Below are positions 36,479-45,425 of a DNA stretch of 64,000 bases, in pieces. The stretch lies in assembly GCA_036262055.1 (NCBI GenBank), contig DATAJP010000004.1, forward strand, positions 80,575 through 144,574, in the 5' to 3' direction. Each line of letters opens with the position of its first letter. Position 1 is the first letter of the stretch. The position numbers and the translations under genes are program-made. The notes under the pieces are model-generated. The model had not been told where the DNA came from. It made no database searches and saw only the letters and a list, made by a program, of their open reading frames with translations. This DNA is from Ignavibacteria bacterium (GTDB lineage Bacteria > Bacteroidota > Ignavibacteria > Tepidaquicellales > Tepidaquicellaceae).

Positions 36479-39400
36479 TTCTTATATGTCTTAAATTCAA
36501 GAATCACTTTAGTTCCTTCGCCTAATTTCGATTCAAATTTTATTTTCGCTTTCATGTCATCGAGTGATTTTTTAGTTATTGCAAGTCCAAGCCCCATTCC
36601 CGATGATTTCGTTGAAAAATTCGGCTCAAAAAGCTTCTTTTGAGTATCTTTATCCATCCCGATACCGTCATCGGCAATTTCAATTTTGAATTTTCCGTCG
36701 ATTCTGACCGAATTTATTTCGATTACACCCTTCTTAATTATTGCCTGAATTGAATTTTTAATCAGGTTCTGAAAAATTCTGTTCAGCTCCTGCTTGTCTG
36801 CAACAATTTTTGTGTCGCTGTCATTCAGTTCGATTTTGAATTTTATGTTCGGATGGTTTGAATATAAAGAAATTACATCTTCAAGAACTTCATTTGCATA
36901 AAGCGGCTCATAGTTTCGCTTCGGAAGCTTTGCAAAATATGAAAACTCGGTTGCAATCCTGTTAAGCTTATCAATTTCATTGGAAATCATTTTCTTGGTC
37001 TTATATAGAACCTCATGAAAAGTTTTTTGGTCGCCAGATTTATAAATTTCCGCAAGATACTGTATCGACAGCTTCATTGGCGTAAGCGGGTTTTTAATTT
37101 CATGCGCAACTCTTCGCGCAATGTCACGCCACGCTTCTTCCCTTTCTGCTTTTTTCAGCTCAGCTCTCGATTTTTCAAGCTCAACTGTCATTATATTAAA
37201 TGACCTCACTAAATCCCCCAGCTCATCGTTTCGGTTAATGTCTATTGCAACGTTAATATCTCCTTTGGAAACCTTTTCTGTTGCATTCCTTAATGCAAGA
37301 ATCGGCGAAGAAATTTTTTCGGTTAAGAAGCTGACGACAATTAGCAAAATTATAATTACAATAAAGTAAATCCCAAAGATAAACGTCAGTGTTTCTGTCA
37401 GCTCCTCGTTGATTTCATTCTGCCTGTAAACAAGCTGTGATGAAATTATTCCAACAAGGTTATTTCGCGCATCCCGTAACGGTTTATAACCCACAAGATA
37501 CGAGAACCTTCCGATATCCTGATTATCAAGAAATAAATCCTTTTTGAGATAAATAAGGTTATATGCTGCTTCAGCGCTTACACGCGTGTCAAGCAAATCT
37601 GACTTATAAAGCTCTTCATTTGTTGTGCTTACAAGGCGGTTCTTTAAATATAAATTAAAATTTTTATCGAACTGTGAAATATTCCGGTTAATAAATTCCT
37701 TCTGAATTGTTTTTAAGCTGTCCTGGTTTGAAATAAAACTTAATGTAAAATTAATTCCTTTCAAGCTCTCATTAAGCAGATTCAAATCTGATACAATCTG
37801 ATTTTTCTGGTCAACATCGTTTTTGTCGATGATAAACGACCTTGTATAAATCGCAAGAAAAACAATCGGAATTACCGATACAATCAGAAATGAAACAAAT
37901 AATTTTTCTCTGAAGTTAAGCCGGAACGATTTATTTTTTAACAAATAATATATTGCTAAAATAAAATACAGAGCCAGAAATATTATAAGCGTAAATAAAA
38001 TAAACTTCAGATAAAAAAACGTTATGACTTTGAAGTCATCACGTTTGATGCTGACAGAATAAACTTTTTCACCATTGCCGTTTGTGTTTTCATTCTCGCT
38101 CACATTTTCAAAATTGCTCGAAAGTATATAAAAAGTTCTATATTTTTCATCGTTTATCGTCTCCATCCTCCACACAGATTTTGTTTCTGAATTTTTAAGA
38201 TATTCCTTAAAAATGCTGAGTGAATTGACTGTTGATTTTGAGACATCAGGATCAGTTGAGCTTATAATTTCACCGTTCACATATTCAGTTAAGACAGGGT
38301 CGGAAATTAATTTATTAAGTATGTTGCTTCGATTATAATTCTTAAATAATTCGGCTGATGTCTGCAGAAGAAAATTCCTCGATTCTGAATGAATCGTGAT
38401 AACCAAATACCCGAGAATACGGGCGAATGGCGTTCCTTTTAAATCCTGTTTTTCAATCGGAGCAATGCCGACATAAAATTTTTCTTCCGGATTTTTGAGT
38501 ATCGCTATATTCTCTATTATGACCGGTGATTGCTCTTCGTTAAGCGAATCAAGAACAAGTGTTTCATCACTTAAACCCATTTCATCTATAATATTTGCCG
38601 TATCCGAAATTTCAAGCGTATCAAGATTTTTATATATCTGCTGAAGGGAGATGTTATATCCCTTTTCAAAAAAATTCTTATTAAGGAATGTGATAATATC
38701 ATTCGTGTTAAGCTTTGCATCGTTGATATTAAAATCGCTTAATATTTTTCTGTTTGTATCGAGAATTACTACAGCAGAATTAAAATCTTCGGAATTGAGC
38801 TTGCTTTCCGCCCACAAGTAAAATGCAAGTTTTGGCAGAAGATTTTTATCATTCAAATCATTTTCAAACCTTGTAAGCGAAGAAAGATTCATTAATTCAT
38901 TTGATATAGTAAAATTAATTCTTTCATCTTCATCTTCAGCTAATTTTTGCGCTATAATTTCAACATATCTTGTTTCTTGCGAAGTTATCTTCGTTATTAT
39001 AATAAACGGAACTATGACTATGCATATGAGAATAAAAATGGAAAAGGTTTTAAGATTTAAGACTCTGTAATCCGGCTTTAATAATAAATTTTTCTTTATG
39101 TAGAACACAAAAAGAAATATTGAAACAATTAAAAATATGCGCTGATAATACTCCAGGTCAAAAGAAGGGATAAACCATTCGATTAGCTGGTTTACAATTA
39201 AAAATACAATTAAAAATGTGATGATATTGTATCTTTTAAAAAATTCTTTATCCGAGAACAATACTATATTCCTGAATGCAAATGCAATCTGAACAAGAAA
39301 AGTTATCAATGAAAATGAAATAAATAGAATGGATAACTGCACCAAAAAAAGCTCTTTATCGGGAATTATTTGAGACCTGTCAAAAAAATTAAGATTGGAA

Positions 39401-40632
39401 TCGGAAATTATAACTTTTATTATCAGCCCTAATGCTTCAAGAACAAAGAAAAATCCTGCAAGATAAACAGCTATCTTAACATTTCTGAACCAAATCCTTT
39501 GTTCCTCTATTATCGGTTCGGCGACTTTATATCTATATTGAATTATAACCGAATATGCACATATAATCAGAAGACAAATTGACGTTAAAAATAATGCTCC
39601 TATTGACTTTAGAATTCCAAACCCGAACGGTGAAGCGTAAAACGACGGTGAGAAAATATCGCTGTCAAATGACTTAGATGGGAATCCCATCCACAGCAAA
39701 AAATATCTTATTAAAATCATAACAAGAGCAAAAATAAAAATTTGAATACTCTTGTTTTGAATTTTGTTTAAAAGCAGAATTGTTATTGTAATTACAATAA
39801 ACGCGAGAAAAAACGCGAGAACGGAAACATATTTGTTTTTAAATTCAGTTATATTTTGCACGTATTGCTCTTTCTCGAAACTGCTTATGAACAACTTTCC
39901 GATTTGAACGTCATTTAAACCAATAATATCAACCGGTATATATCCCGAATATTTAATGGAATCATATTCAATTTTTCCGGATATCGAATTTGCAGTAATT
40001 AAGTCTGCACTCACATTCATGTTTTCGCTTATTTCCTGAGTCAACCCGAAGTCAGGAAAAAACTGATTCTTTAACTGAAATTTTATGTCGATTAATTCAG
40101 AGGTGAGGCAGACACCTATTACTTTTCCGCCGGGTACTGTTATGGGAGCATAAATAATGTAATAAGTATAAAATCCGACGTTCTTTAAAACAGAAAACTT
40201 TCCGCCTGCAAGAGTTTTTTGTAAAAGGAAATATTCCGGCTGCAATTGTCTGCCTTTAAATGCAAAAAGCTCAAGCTTTGTGTTGTAAATCTCAACCTGA
40301 TAACCGGAGTTAAGATTCAGGTCTATTAAATATTCAAAAGTTTTTCGGAAATTATTTTCGAGAAGATTGTTAATAACAATTGAGTCTTTTACGATGCGGT
40401 TTGATAAATCTCCGATTTCATTTTTATAATCATTAAAAATATTCTTTACATCCGAAATATTTTTATTATTTTTTTCCGAGGAAATATCATTCCACCCGGA
40501 TTCTGATTTATTGATAATAACCGATGTTATTATATTGATTGCCAGAATCCAACCTATAATGAAAAAAGCGATTAAAATAAGAACTTTTAACCGCTTATCA
40601 AAAATATTTGATAAAATATTTTTTATTTTAAT
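36475..40632 (-). CDS. Very large NtrY-like multi-pass sensor histidine kinase (likely non-canonical ATT start)
   Basis: The frame ends at 36475 and is open up to a stop at 40639-40641. The first canonical start (TTG at 40245) gives 1256 residues, but 129 further in-frame codons lie upstream and encode a convincing membrane helix (VLILIAFFIIGWILAINII) and a sensor-like segment. No ATG, GTG or TTG occurs there, so I place the start at ATT 40632, which overlaps the stop of the DUF4783 gene; total about 1385 residues. The protein has several further helices, two extracytoplasmic regions, HAMP, and HisKA with HEIKNPLTPMKLSIQYL (His near 1177). The HATPase domain has NRIFQNLIKNSIQAI, DDGIGMD and SGMGLGLAITKKS. 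The dimerisation and catalytic domains resemble NtrY. It lies in an envelope operon. Confidence 0.75.
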   Translation of the reverse strand: MKIKNILSNIFDKRLKVLILIAFFIIGWILAINIITSVIINKSESGWNDISSEKNNKNISDVKNIFNDYKNEIGDLSNRIVKDSIVINNLLENNFRKTFEYLIDLNLNSGYQVEIYNTKLELFAFKGRQLQPEYFLLQKTLAGGKFSVLKNVGFYTYYIIYAPITVPGGKVIGVCLTSELIDIKFQLKNQFFPDFGLTQEISENMNVSADLITANSISGKIEYDSIKYSGYIPVDIIGLNDVQIGKLFISSFEKEQYVQNITEFKNKYVSVLAFFLAFIVITITILLLNKIQNKSIQIFIFALVMILIRYFLLWMGFPSKSFDSDIFSPSFYASPFGFGILKSIGALFLTSICLLIICAYSVIIQYRYKVAEPIIEEQRIWFRNVKIAVYLAGFFFVLEALGLIIKVIISDSNLNFFDRSQIIPDKELFLVQLSILFISFSLITFLVQIAFAFRNIVLFSDKEFFKRYNIITFLIVFLIVNQLIEWFIPSFDLEYYQRIFLIVSIFLFVFYIKKNLLLKPDYRVLNLKTFSIFILICIVIVPFIIITKITSQETRYVEIIAQKLAEDEDERINFTISNELMNLSSLTRFENDLNDKNLLPKLAFYLWAESKLNSEDFNSAVVILDTNRKILSDFNINDAKLNTNDIITFLNKNFFEKGYNISLQQIYKNLDTLEISDTANIIDEMGLSDETLVLDSLNEEQSPVIIENIAILKNPEEKFYVGIAPIEKQDLKGTPFARILGYLVITIHSESRNFLLQTSAELFKNYNRSNILNKLISDPVLTEYVNGEIISSTDPDVSKSTVNSLSIFKEYLKNSETKSVWRMETINDEKYRTFYILSSNFENVSENENTNGNGEKVYSVSIKRDDFKVITFFYLKFILFTLIIFLALYFILAIYYLLKNKSFRLNFREKLFVSFLIVSVIPIVFLAIYTRSFIIDKNDVDQKNQIVSDLNLLNESLKGINFTLSFISNQDSLKTIQKEFINRNISQFDKNFNLYLKNRLVSTTNEELYKSDLLDTRVSAEAAYNLIYLKKDLFLDNQDIGRFSYLVGYKPLRDARNNLVGIISSQLVYRQNEINEELTETLTFIFGIYFIVIIILLIVVSFLTEKISSPILALRNATEKVSKGDINVAIDINRNDELGDLVRSFNIMTVELEKSRAELKKAEREEAWRDIARRVAHEIKNPLTPMKLSIQYLAEIYKSGDQKTFHEVLYKTKKMISNEIDKLNRIATEFSYFAKLPKRNYEPLYANEVLEDVISLYSNHPNIKFKIELNDSDTKIVADKQELNRIFQNLIKNSIQAIIKKGVIEINSVRIDGKFKIEIADDGIGMDKDTQKKLFEPNFSTKSSGMGLGLAITKKSLDDMKAKIKFESKLGEGTKVILEFKTYKN

Positions 40633-41146
40633 TAATGTTTAATTGGTATATATACCACTTATTATTATTATATTTCAGTGAAATCGTGACTCCAAGCTCG
40701 ACTGTTCCGCTTCCTTTGTTGTATTTATAAACACCTGTTGCATATGCAAAATTATTTTTTCTGTGTGAACGCTTATATTTGAATGAATAAATACGAAAAA
40801 AATTAAAAAAATCCGTAATAATGAGTTCTGCTTGCGATGAGCTATAGTATCCTTTATCCGATCCGATTACATTTAAATATACATCTTCATTGAAATAAAT
40901 ACTGATTAAGCTAACATTGTTATCAATAAGACCTTTACCTATGTCTTTGAAAGTCTGTTTGCACATACTGCTCTTAAGACGTTCATCCTTTAGCTTATCT
41001 TCATCGCCTTTTCTCCAATTTAATTCAGAAGCTGAAACGCTCTGATATAAAAAACAGACAATAATAAAACTTAAACTGTAAAAGAATCCCTTCAATACAA
41101 ACCCTTTGTTTTTCAAAAAATTACTTAAATTATGATGAGAAATCAA
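40628..41146 (-). CDS. DUF4783-like exported protein
   Basis: A 172-residue protein with a long N-terminal segment and hydrophobic helix at about 17-40 (VLKGFFYSLSFIIVCFLYQSVSASE), probably a signal peptide with an extended n-region; internal Met residues could shorten it. Residues 65-172 fit the NTF2-like DUF4783 pattern: IGKGLIDNNVSLISIYFNEDVYLNVIGSDKGYYSSSQAELIITDFFNFF ... ELGVTISLKYNNNKWYIYQLNIN. The family is found mainly in Bacteroidota and has no known function. Its stop codon overlaps the likely ATT start of the large histidine kinase, suggesting coupling. It lies between the DUF5686 gene and the kinase. Confidence 0.72.
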   Translation of the reverse strand: MISHHNLSNFLKNKGFVLKGFFYSLSFIIVCFLYQSVSASELNWRKGDEDKLKDERLKSSMCKQTFKDIGKGLIDNNVSLISIYFNEDVYLNVIGSDKGYYSSSQAELIITDFFNFFRIYSFKYKRSHRKNNFAYATGVYKYNKGSGTVELGVTISLKYNNNKWYIYQLNIN

Positions 41147-41189
41147 CTTTGTTATTTAGCTTTTATGAGCGAAAAACTTAAAAATTATC

Positions 41190-43565
41190 CTAAAAATTAT
41201 CAGATGAGAACACTATTCTGAAATTTTCACCCTTTTTAAAATTATTTAATCTCCATGCAAAATCGAGCCGGAATAAGCCCAAAATGCCACCTACTCCAAC
41301 ACCCGCCTCCTGATATATACCGTCAGTTGCTGAAAATCCTTTATAAATGGAAAGGTCATAGTTTGACTTTCGGATTTCAGACTTTCCTGCATTATAAAAA
41401 GCGATAAAATTTAGATTATTTAATACCGGAACATTCCCCCAGAAAAATTTACCGAAATTATTTTCAAAATTAATGTAATATAATCTGTCCCCAAGAAATT
41501 CCTGATAGTCCATAGCTTTAAAATTAAGTGCCGCATTTATGCCGCCCGGGTTTGCATTAAAATATGCAAGACTTTGATATGGCACTGTTCCGCTCATGTG
41601 TGTAATTCCGGCTTTGTATGTCATATTTAAAAAATAAGTCAATTGATTCCTGCCCTGCAGAAGCAAAGAATACTTTCTGAAATCATAAGTGCTTTGAAGT
41701 TTCTTCGATGAGTTTTCATATGAAAATTGTAGTGTTGGGAAATCCGTCATCCTTATTCTCGACTCGTTGTCATCCCCCCAGTCAATATATTTATATTCAT
41801 TCGGGTCTATTCTCAGTGAAAATCCTACTGCTCTTAAAAATGCATCATTAATAGGCGGGTTTGCTCTTGAAATTTCATCTCTCTTTCTGAAACTATAATC
41901 AGTATTTGTAAAAGCTGAAGTTTGCTTTTCCTGATGATAGCTTATACCCAATCTTAGTTGTGGAATTGTTGAGGCATTCAATGATACACGGTAGCCCGAT
42001 GCATAATAATAATCATATTCATCTTTCTTATCAATTAAAGCCCTGAATGAGTTATAAAATCTTGCCATAGAGCCAACATTAAAATTCAAAGGTTCAAGCT
42101 CCCTGAATAAACTTATGTTAAGCACAAGTGATTTATCAGCAAGAAATCTGTTTGTGAAAGACAAACTGTATTTTGTTTTTTTATCCGATAAGCCATAACC
42201 AAATTCTCCATTTACAAATGTTCTGAATTTTTCCGAAGTATAATTCGCGTTTAATCCAAGATAAGTTCCTTCAACACGGTTAAAATGGAAGTAATTTATA
42301 GGAACGCTTGAAATATATTTTCCATATGTAAGCGAAAGCGGACTTATATTGATTTGCCCTGCTTTCATTCTTTCATTTCTTTCTATTTCCTTATATGCAT
42401 AATTTTCTTCAGGTGTATTGGCAATTATCTGGTTTTCTCTCCAGTAAGCAGAATCTTTCTTAGCATCAGGAAGAACTTTAATGATATACTTATCAAAAGT
42501 TCCGGGAGGCGCAGGAACATTAATCGTATAATCCGTTACGACAGAAAATACTTCTGCTTTCAATTTCACAACACCTGCCAAAGAACCGTTTCCGTAAATC
42601 TGGTTATCTGTGGGAAGCCAGTAAACATTATTATTTGCATCTTTAAACTGTGAAAATTTTTGCTTAAAATTTATTGCATCAAAAAATCTGAGCTTGGCAG
42701 CATTGTTAACGTTCAAATCTATTTTCATTAAGGAAAAAATGCTGTCAGCTATGTATAATGTTCCGTAAAATTGCGGCACAACCTCGGAATTATTTTTCAT
42801 TTCAATTTTAAAAATCGGGAGCGAATCCATAAATGTCGTTCCGAGCAATCTGTAGTCATAATTATCAAATGCATCATCGCTCAGAGGTCCCGGGACTTTC
42901 ACCTGCTCTAAATCAATAGTATTCTCATAAAAATTTACTATGAACGGCAGTGCTACTCCCTGTCTTGTGTTCGCAGTTTCTTTTTTTGCCTTAATAACTT
43001 CTTTATATAAATCAGGTTTTTTAAAAAATCCTTCCGTTTCGGATTCAAGAATTGCGACAATGCCTAAACCGTTTTTGCTGGTGTCTTTATTTTGAATTAA
43101 TGTATCTTTAACCGACATTTGGTTCGACCAAAGCACCAGCTTGGAATAAGCATTATAATTATATTCTTTCAGATTTTTATTAAATTGATTTTTATACCTG
43201 ATTGCGTTTCGTATAATTTCATAGGCGGGGTCTTCACCGCTAACGACTATTTCTTCAGTTAAAATTTCAGATTGACGCAGATAAATGTCTCTCTCAGCAT
43301 CACTTTCTTCAAGATTAACATAAATTGAATCCGTAAAATATCCTATGTGCGACACAAATATTTTATAATAACCCGGAGGCAAAACAAACTTGTATTTTCC
43401 TTCTTCATCTGAAGTAGTAACAAAATTAGATCCATCAACTTTGAGTGTAACAAAAGCTAAAGAAGCATTATAATTATTATCGAAGACTTTGCCTGTAAGC
43501 TGGTATGTTTGCGAAAAAACTAATTGCGGAATTAGAATTAAACAAAACAAGTAAAATTTTATCAT
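41190..43565 (-). CDS. DUF5686 outer-membrane protein with carboxypeptidase-regulatory-like domain
   Basis: A 791-residue envelope protein. Residues 1-19 are a signal peptide ending LVFSQ. Residues 20-100 are a CarboxypepD_reg-like domain (YQLTGKVFDNNYNASLAFVTLKVDG, TSDEEGKYKFVLPPGYYKIFVSHIGY). Residues about 105 to the end match DUF5686, with AYEIIRNAIRYKNQFNKNLKEYNYNAYSK at its start. The C-terminal third, rich in alternating aromatic and polar residues, is likely a beta-barrel (SYHQEKQTSAF, RFDFAWRLNNF) ending FRIVFSSDNF. The domain pair resembles TonB-dependent-receptor N-termini but there is no plug domain. It overlaps the start/stop of rsmG by one base. Function unknown. Confidence 0.85.
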   Translation of the reverse strand: MIKFYLFCLILIPQLVFSQTYQLTGKVFDNNYNASLAFVTLKVDGSNFVTTSDEEGKYKFVLPPGYYKIFVSHIGYFTDSIYVNLEESDAERDIYLRQSEILTEEIVVSGEDPAYEIIRNAIRYKNQFNKNLKEYNYNAYSKLVLWSNQMSVKDTLIQNKDTSKNGLGIVAILESETEGFFKKPDLYKEVIKAKKETANTRQGVALPFIVNFYENTIDLEQVKVPGPLSDDAFDNYDYRLLGTTFMDSLPIFKIEMKNNSEVVPQFYGTLYIADSIFSLMKIDLNVNNAAKLRFFDAINFKQKFSQFKDANNNVYWLPTDNQIYGNGSLAGVVKLKAEVFSVVTDYTINVPAPPGTFDKYIIKVLPDAKKDSAYWRENQIIANTPEENYAYKEIERNERMKAGQINISPLSLTYGKYISSVPINYFHFNRVEGTYLGLNANYTSEKFRTFVNGEFGYGLSDKKTKYSLSFTNRFLADKSLVLNISLFRELEPLNFNVGSMARFYNSFRALIDKKDEYDYYYASGYRVSLNASTIPQLRLGISYHQEKQTSAFTNTDYSFRKRDEISRANPPINDAFLRAVGFSLRIDPNEYKYIDWGDDNESRIRMTDFPTLQFSYENSSKKLQSTYDFRKYSLLLQGRNQLTYFLNMTYKAGITHMSGTVPYQSLAYFNANPGGINAALNFKAMDYQEFLGDRLYYINFENNFGKFFWGNVPVLNNLNFIAFYNAGKSEIRKSNYDLSIYKGFSATDGIYQEAGVGVGGILGLFRLDFAWRLNNFKKGENFRIVFSSDNF

Positions 43566-44215
43566 CAGTCTTTTTGTAAAATTACAAGTTTTTTTTCAAT
43601 TAAACCGTATTTTTCAGGAAAAGAAAAATCAATTATTTTATGTTGAACTTCAGGATATTTTTTTGAAAGCTCGTTCAGCTCTTCAGCTAAATCGCCACCT
43701 TTTAGACACAAAAATTTACCCGAAAGTTTCAAAAATTTGTGCGAAAATTTATATAAATTCGCCAGAGTTGTCACCGCTTTTGCAGTCACATAATCGAATT
43801 TTCCCTCGTACTTCAGAAAATCTGCAAAATCTTCAGCACGTCCTGTTATTGCATCAATTTTAGTCAAACTGAGACGATTTATCATGTCCCTCACAGCATT
43901 AATTTTCTTTGCAATGGAATCTATAAGCAATAAATCCAATTCAGGATATAATAGTTTCAAAGGAATTCCCGGTAGTCCCCCGCCTGTGCCGACATCGACA
44001 ATTTTTTCATTACCTTTCAATGGATAATCTTTAAGAAAATAAATCGAACCGATAATGTATTTTTCAATAGATTCCGTTTTTCTGCTTACAAGATTTATTT
44101 TATCATTCCACTCAAAAACTAATTTTTCATATTGTTTGAATTGTCCGATTTTGTCATCAACATTATTAAATCCCAATTCATCATTTAAAAAAGAACGAAG
44201 AAGCTCCATTAACAA
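43565..44215 (-). CDS. rsmG: 16S rRNA (guanine527-N7)-methyltransferase
   Basis: A 216-residue RsmG (GidB) methyltransferase, which methylates G527 in the 530 loop of 16S rRNA using S-adenosylmethionine. The SAM-binding motif is IVDVGTGGGLPGIPLKLLYPELDLLLIDS, with the preceding FEWNDKINLVSRKT and following AEDFADFLKYEGKFDYVTAKAV typical of the family; its length matches. The gene is at the head of a minus-strand unit (DUF5686, DUF4783, histidine kinase, Ig lipoprotein), separated by 82 bases from the divergent GNAT gene. Confidence 0.95.
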   Translation of the reverse strand: MLMELLRSFLNDELGFNNVDDKIGQFKQYEKLVFEWNDKINLVSRKTESIEKYIIGSIYFLKDYPLKGNEKIVDVGTGGGLPGIPLKLLYPELDLLLIDSIAKKINAVRDMINRLSLTKIDAITGRAEDFADFLKYEGKFDYVTAKAVTTLANLYKFSHKFLKLSGKFLCLKGGDLAEELNELSKKYPEVQHKIIDFSFPEKYGLIEKKLVILQKD

Positions 44216-44297
44216 AAGTTAATTTTAAATAAAATTTGAATTTTGTATAATAATATAGTTTCAAGCTATATTATTTATTAATCTAATTAAATTCAAA

Positions 44298-45146
44298 ATG
44301 CAGGATTATGTAATCAGAAATATGACACGTAAAGACCTTGACATTGCAATAGAATGGGCTGCTCAGGAAGGATGGAATCCCGGCTTGAAAGATGCTGATT
44401 GCTTTTATCAGACCGACCCGAATGGATTTTTTATCGGTGAACTTGACGGTGAGCCGATTTCAACGATTTCTGCTGTAAAATATGGAAATGAGTTCGGTTT
44501 TATTGGTTTTTATATTGTCAAAAACGAATTCAGAGGTCACGGTTATGGTCATAAAATCTGGCAGGTCGCTTCTGATTATCTGAAAGATATCTGCTCGGGG
44601 TTGGACGGTGTGGTTGCACAGCAAGCAAGCTATGAAAGCCATGGCTACGTAAAAGCATTTAACCAGTTTCGTTTCGAAGAACAAGATGTAAGAGGTGCAC
44701 GCGAAAGCGAAATACTTGATATAAAAAATATTCCATTTGAAAAAATTTTTGAATACGATAATCACATTGTGAAATATAATCGTAAAACTTTTTTAAACTG
44801 CTGGTTGAACATGGAAGGAACTTATGCGTGCGGAATTATGCGCAAAGACAAAAATGATAAAGTCGTTGGTTACGGATTAATTCGCCACTGCCGCAACGGA
44901 TTCAAAATCGGTCCGTTGTTTGCCGATGATTTCGTTATTGCAGAAAAAATTTATCTGGCACTCGCAGACTATGCGACGGGAAATACCGTTTATCTCGATG
45001 TTCCCGAAGCAAATAAAATGGGATTAGAGCTTGCAAAAAAATATGTCCGCAAATATGTCTTTGAAACAGCACGAATGTATAAGAATGGTTTTTTAAATCA
45101 GGAAACCGGCAAAATTTTCGGAGTAACTACGTTTGAGTTAGGGTGA
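44298..45146 (+). CDS. GNAT acetyltransferase, two-domain (YitH-like)
   Basis: A 282-residue acyltransferase. The N-terminal GNAT domain (1-130) has the acetyl-CoA motif as EFRGHGYGHKIWQVASDYL, preceded by GFYIVKN. The C-terminal region (about 150-282) has a second GNAT-like fold with no visible pyrophosphate loop: GTYACGIMRKDKNDKVVGYGLIRHCRNGFKIGPLFADD, as in proteins of the YitH/HtuA-like type. The acceptor is unknown. The gene is monocistronic and is followed by a paired palindromic element and a bidirectional terminator. Confidence 0.86.
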   Translation: MQDYVIRNMTRKDLDIAIEWAAQEGWNPGLKDADCFYQTDPNGFFIGELDGEPISTISAVKYGNEFGFIGFYIVKNEFRGHGYGHKIWQVASDYLKDICSGLDGVVAQQASYESHGYVKAFNQFRFEEQDVRGARESEILDIKNIPFEKIFEYDNHIVKYNRKTFLNCWLNMEGTYACGIMRKDKNDKVVGYGLIRHCRNGFKIGPLFADDFVIAEKIYLALADYATGNTVYLDVPEANKMGLELAKKYVRKYVFETARMYKNGFLNQETGKIFGVTTFELG

Positions 45147-45183
45147 TACTGCTTTTTTACACTGATTATAAAATTGCAATTTT

Positions 45184-45347
45184 GTCATTCCCGCGTAGGC
45201 GGGAATCCAAAGAATAAAGATTCAAAAGATTTATTTTAGTCCATCAAGAATTTTTATGAGAAATAATACTTTCTCGTCTCGTTTGCATAATAACATTTTT
45301 ATTTCTCATATCATCTTTGCCTAGATTCCCGCCTGCGCGGGAATGAC
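45184..45347. repeat. Composite inverted-repeat element: REP-like copies 3 and 4 with inner inverted repeat
   Basis: Copy 3 (45184-45208) and copy 4 (45323-45347) are reverse complements differing at one central base. Between them is a second, perfect 11-bp inverted repeat ATGAGAAATAA (45256-45266 and 45299-45309). The whole 164-bp block is therefore a nested palindrome. It is in the gap between convergent GNAT and hppA genes. Confidence 0.75.
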
Positions 45348-45370
45348 AAACATTAGTAACTAAAACAAAA

Positions 45371-45400
45371 AAGCCCGTTTTGATTTCTCAAAACGGGCTT
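45371..45400. terminator. Bidirectional rho-independent terminator between GNAT and hppA
   Basis: A perfect 13-bp stem AAGCCCGTTTTGA/TCAAAACGGGCTT with a TTTC loop, an A-run on its left and a T-rich run on its right, serves the convergent genes on either side. Confidence 0.9.
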
Positions 45401-45425
45401 TAATTTTGTTAAATACCTTATAACC

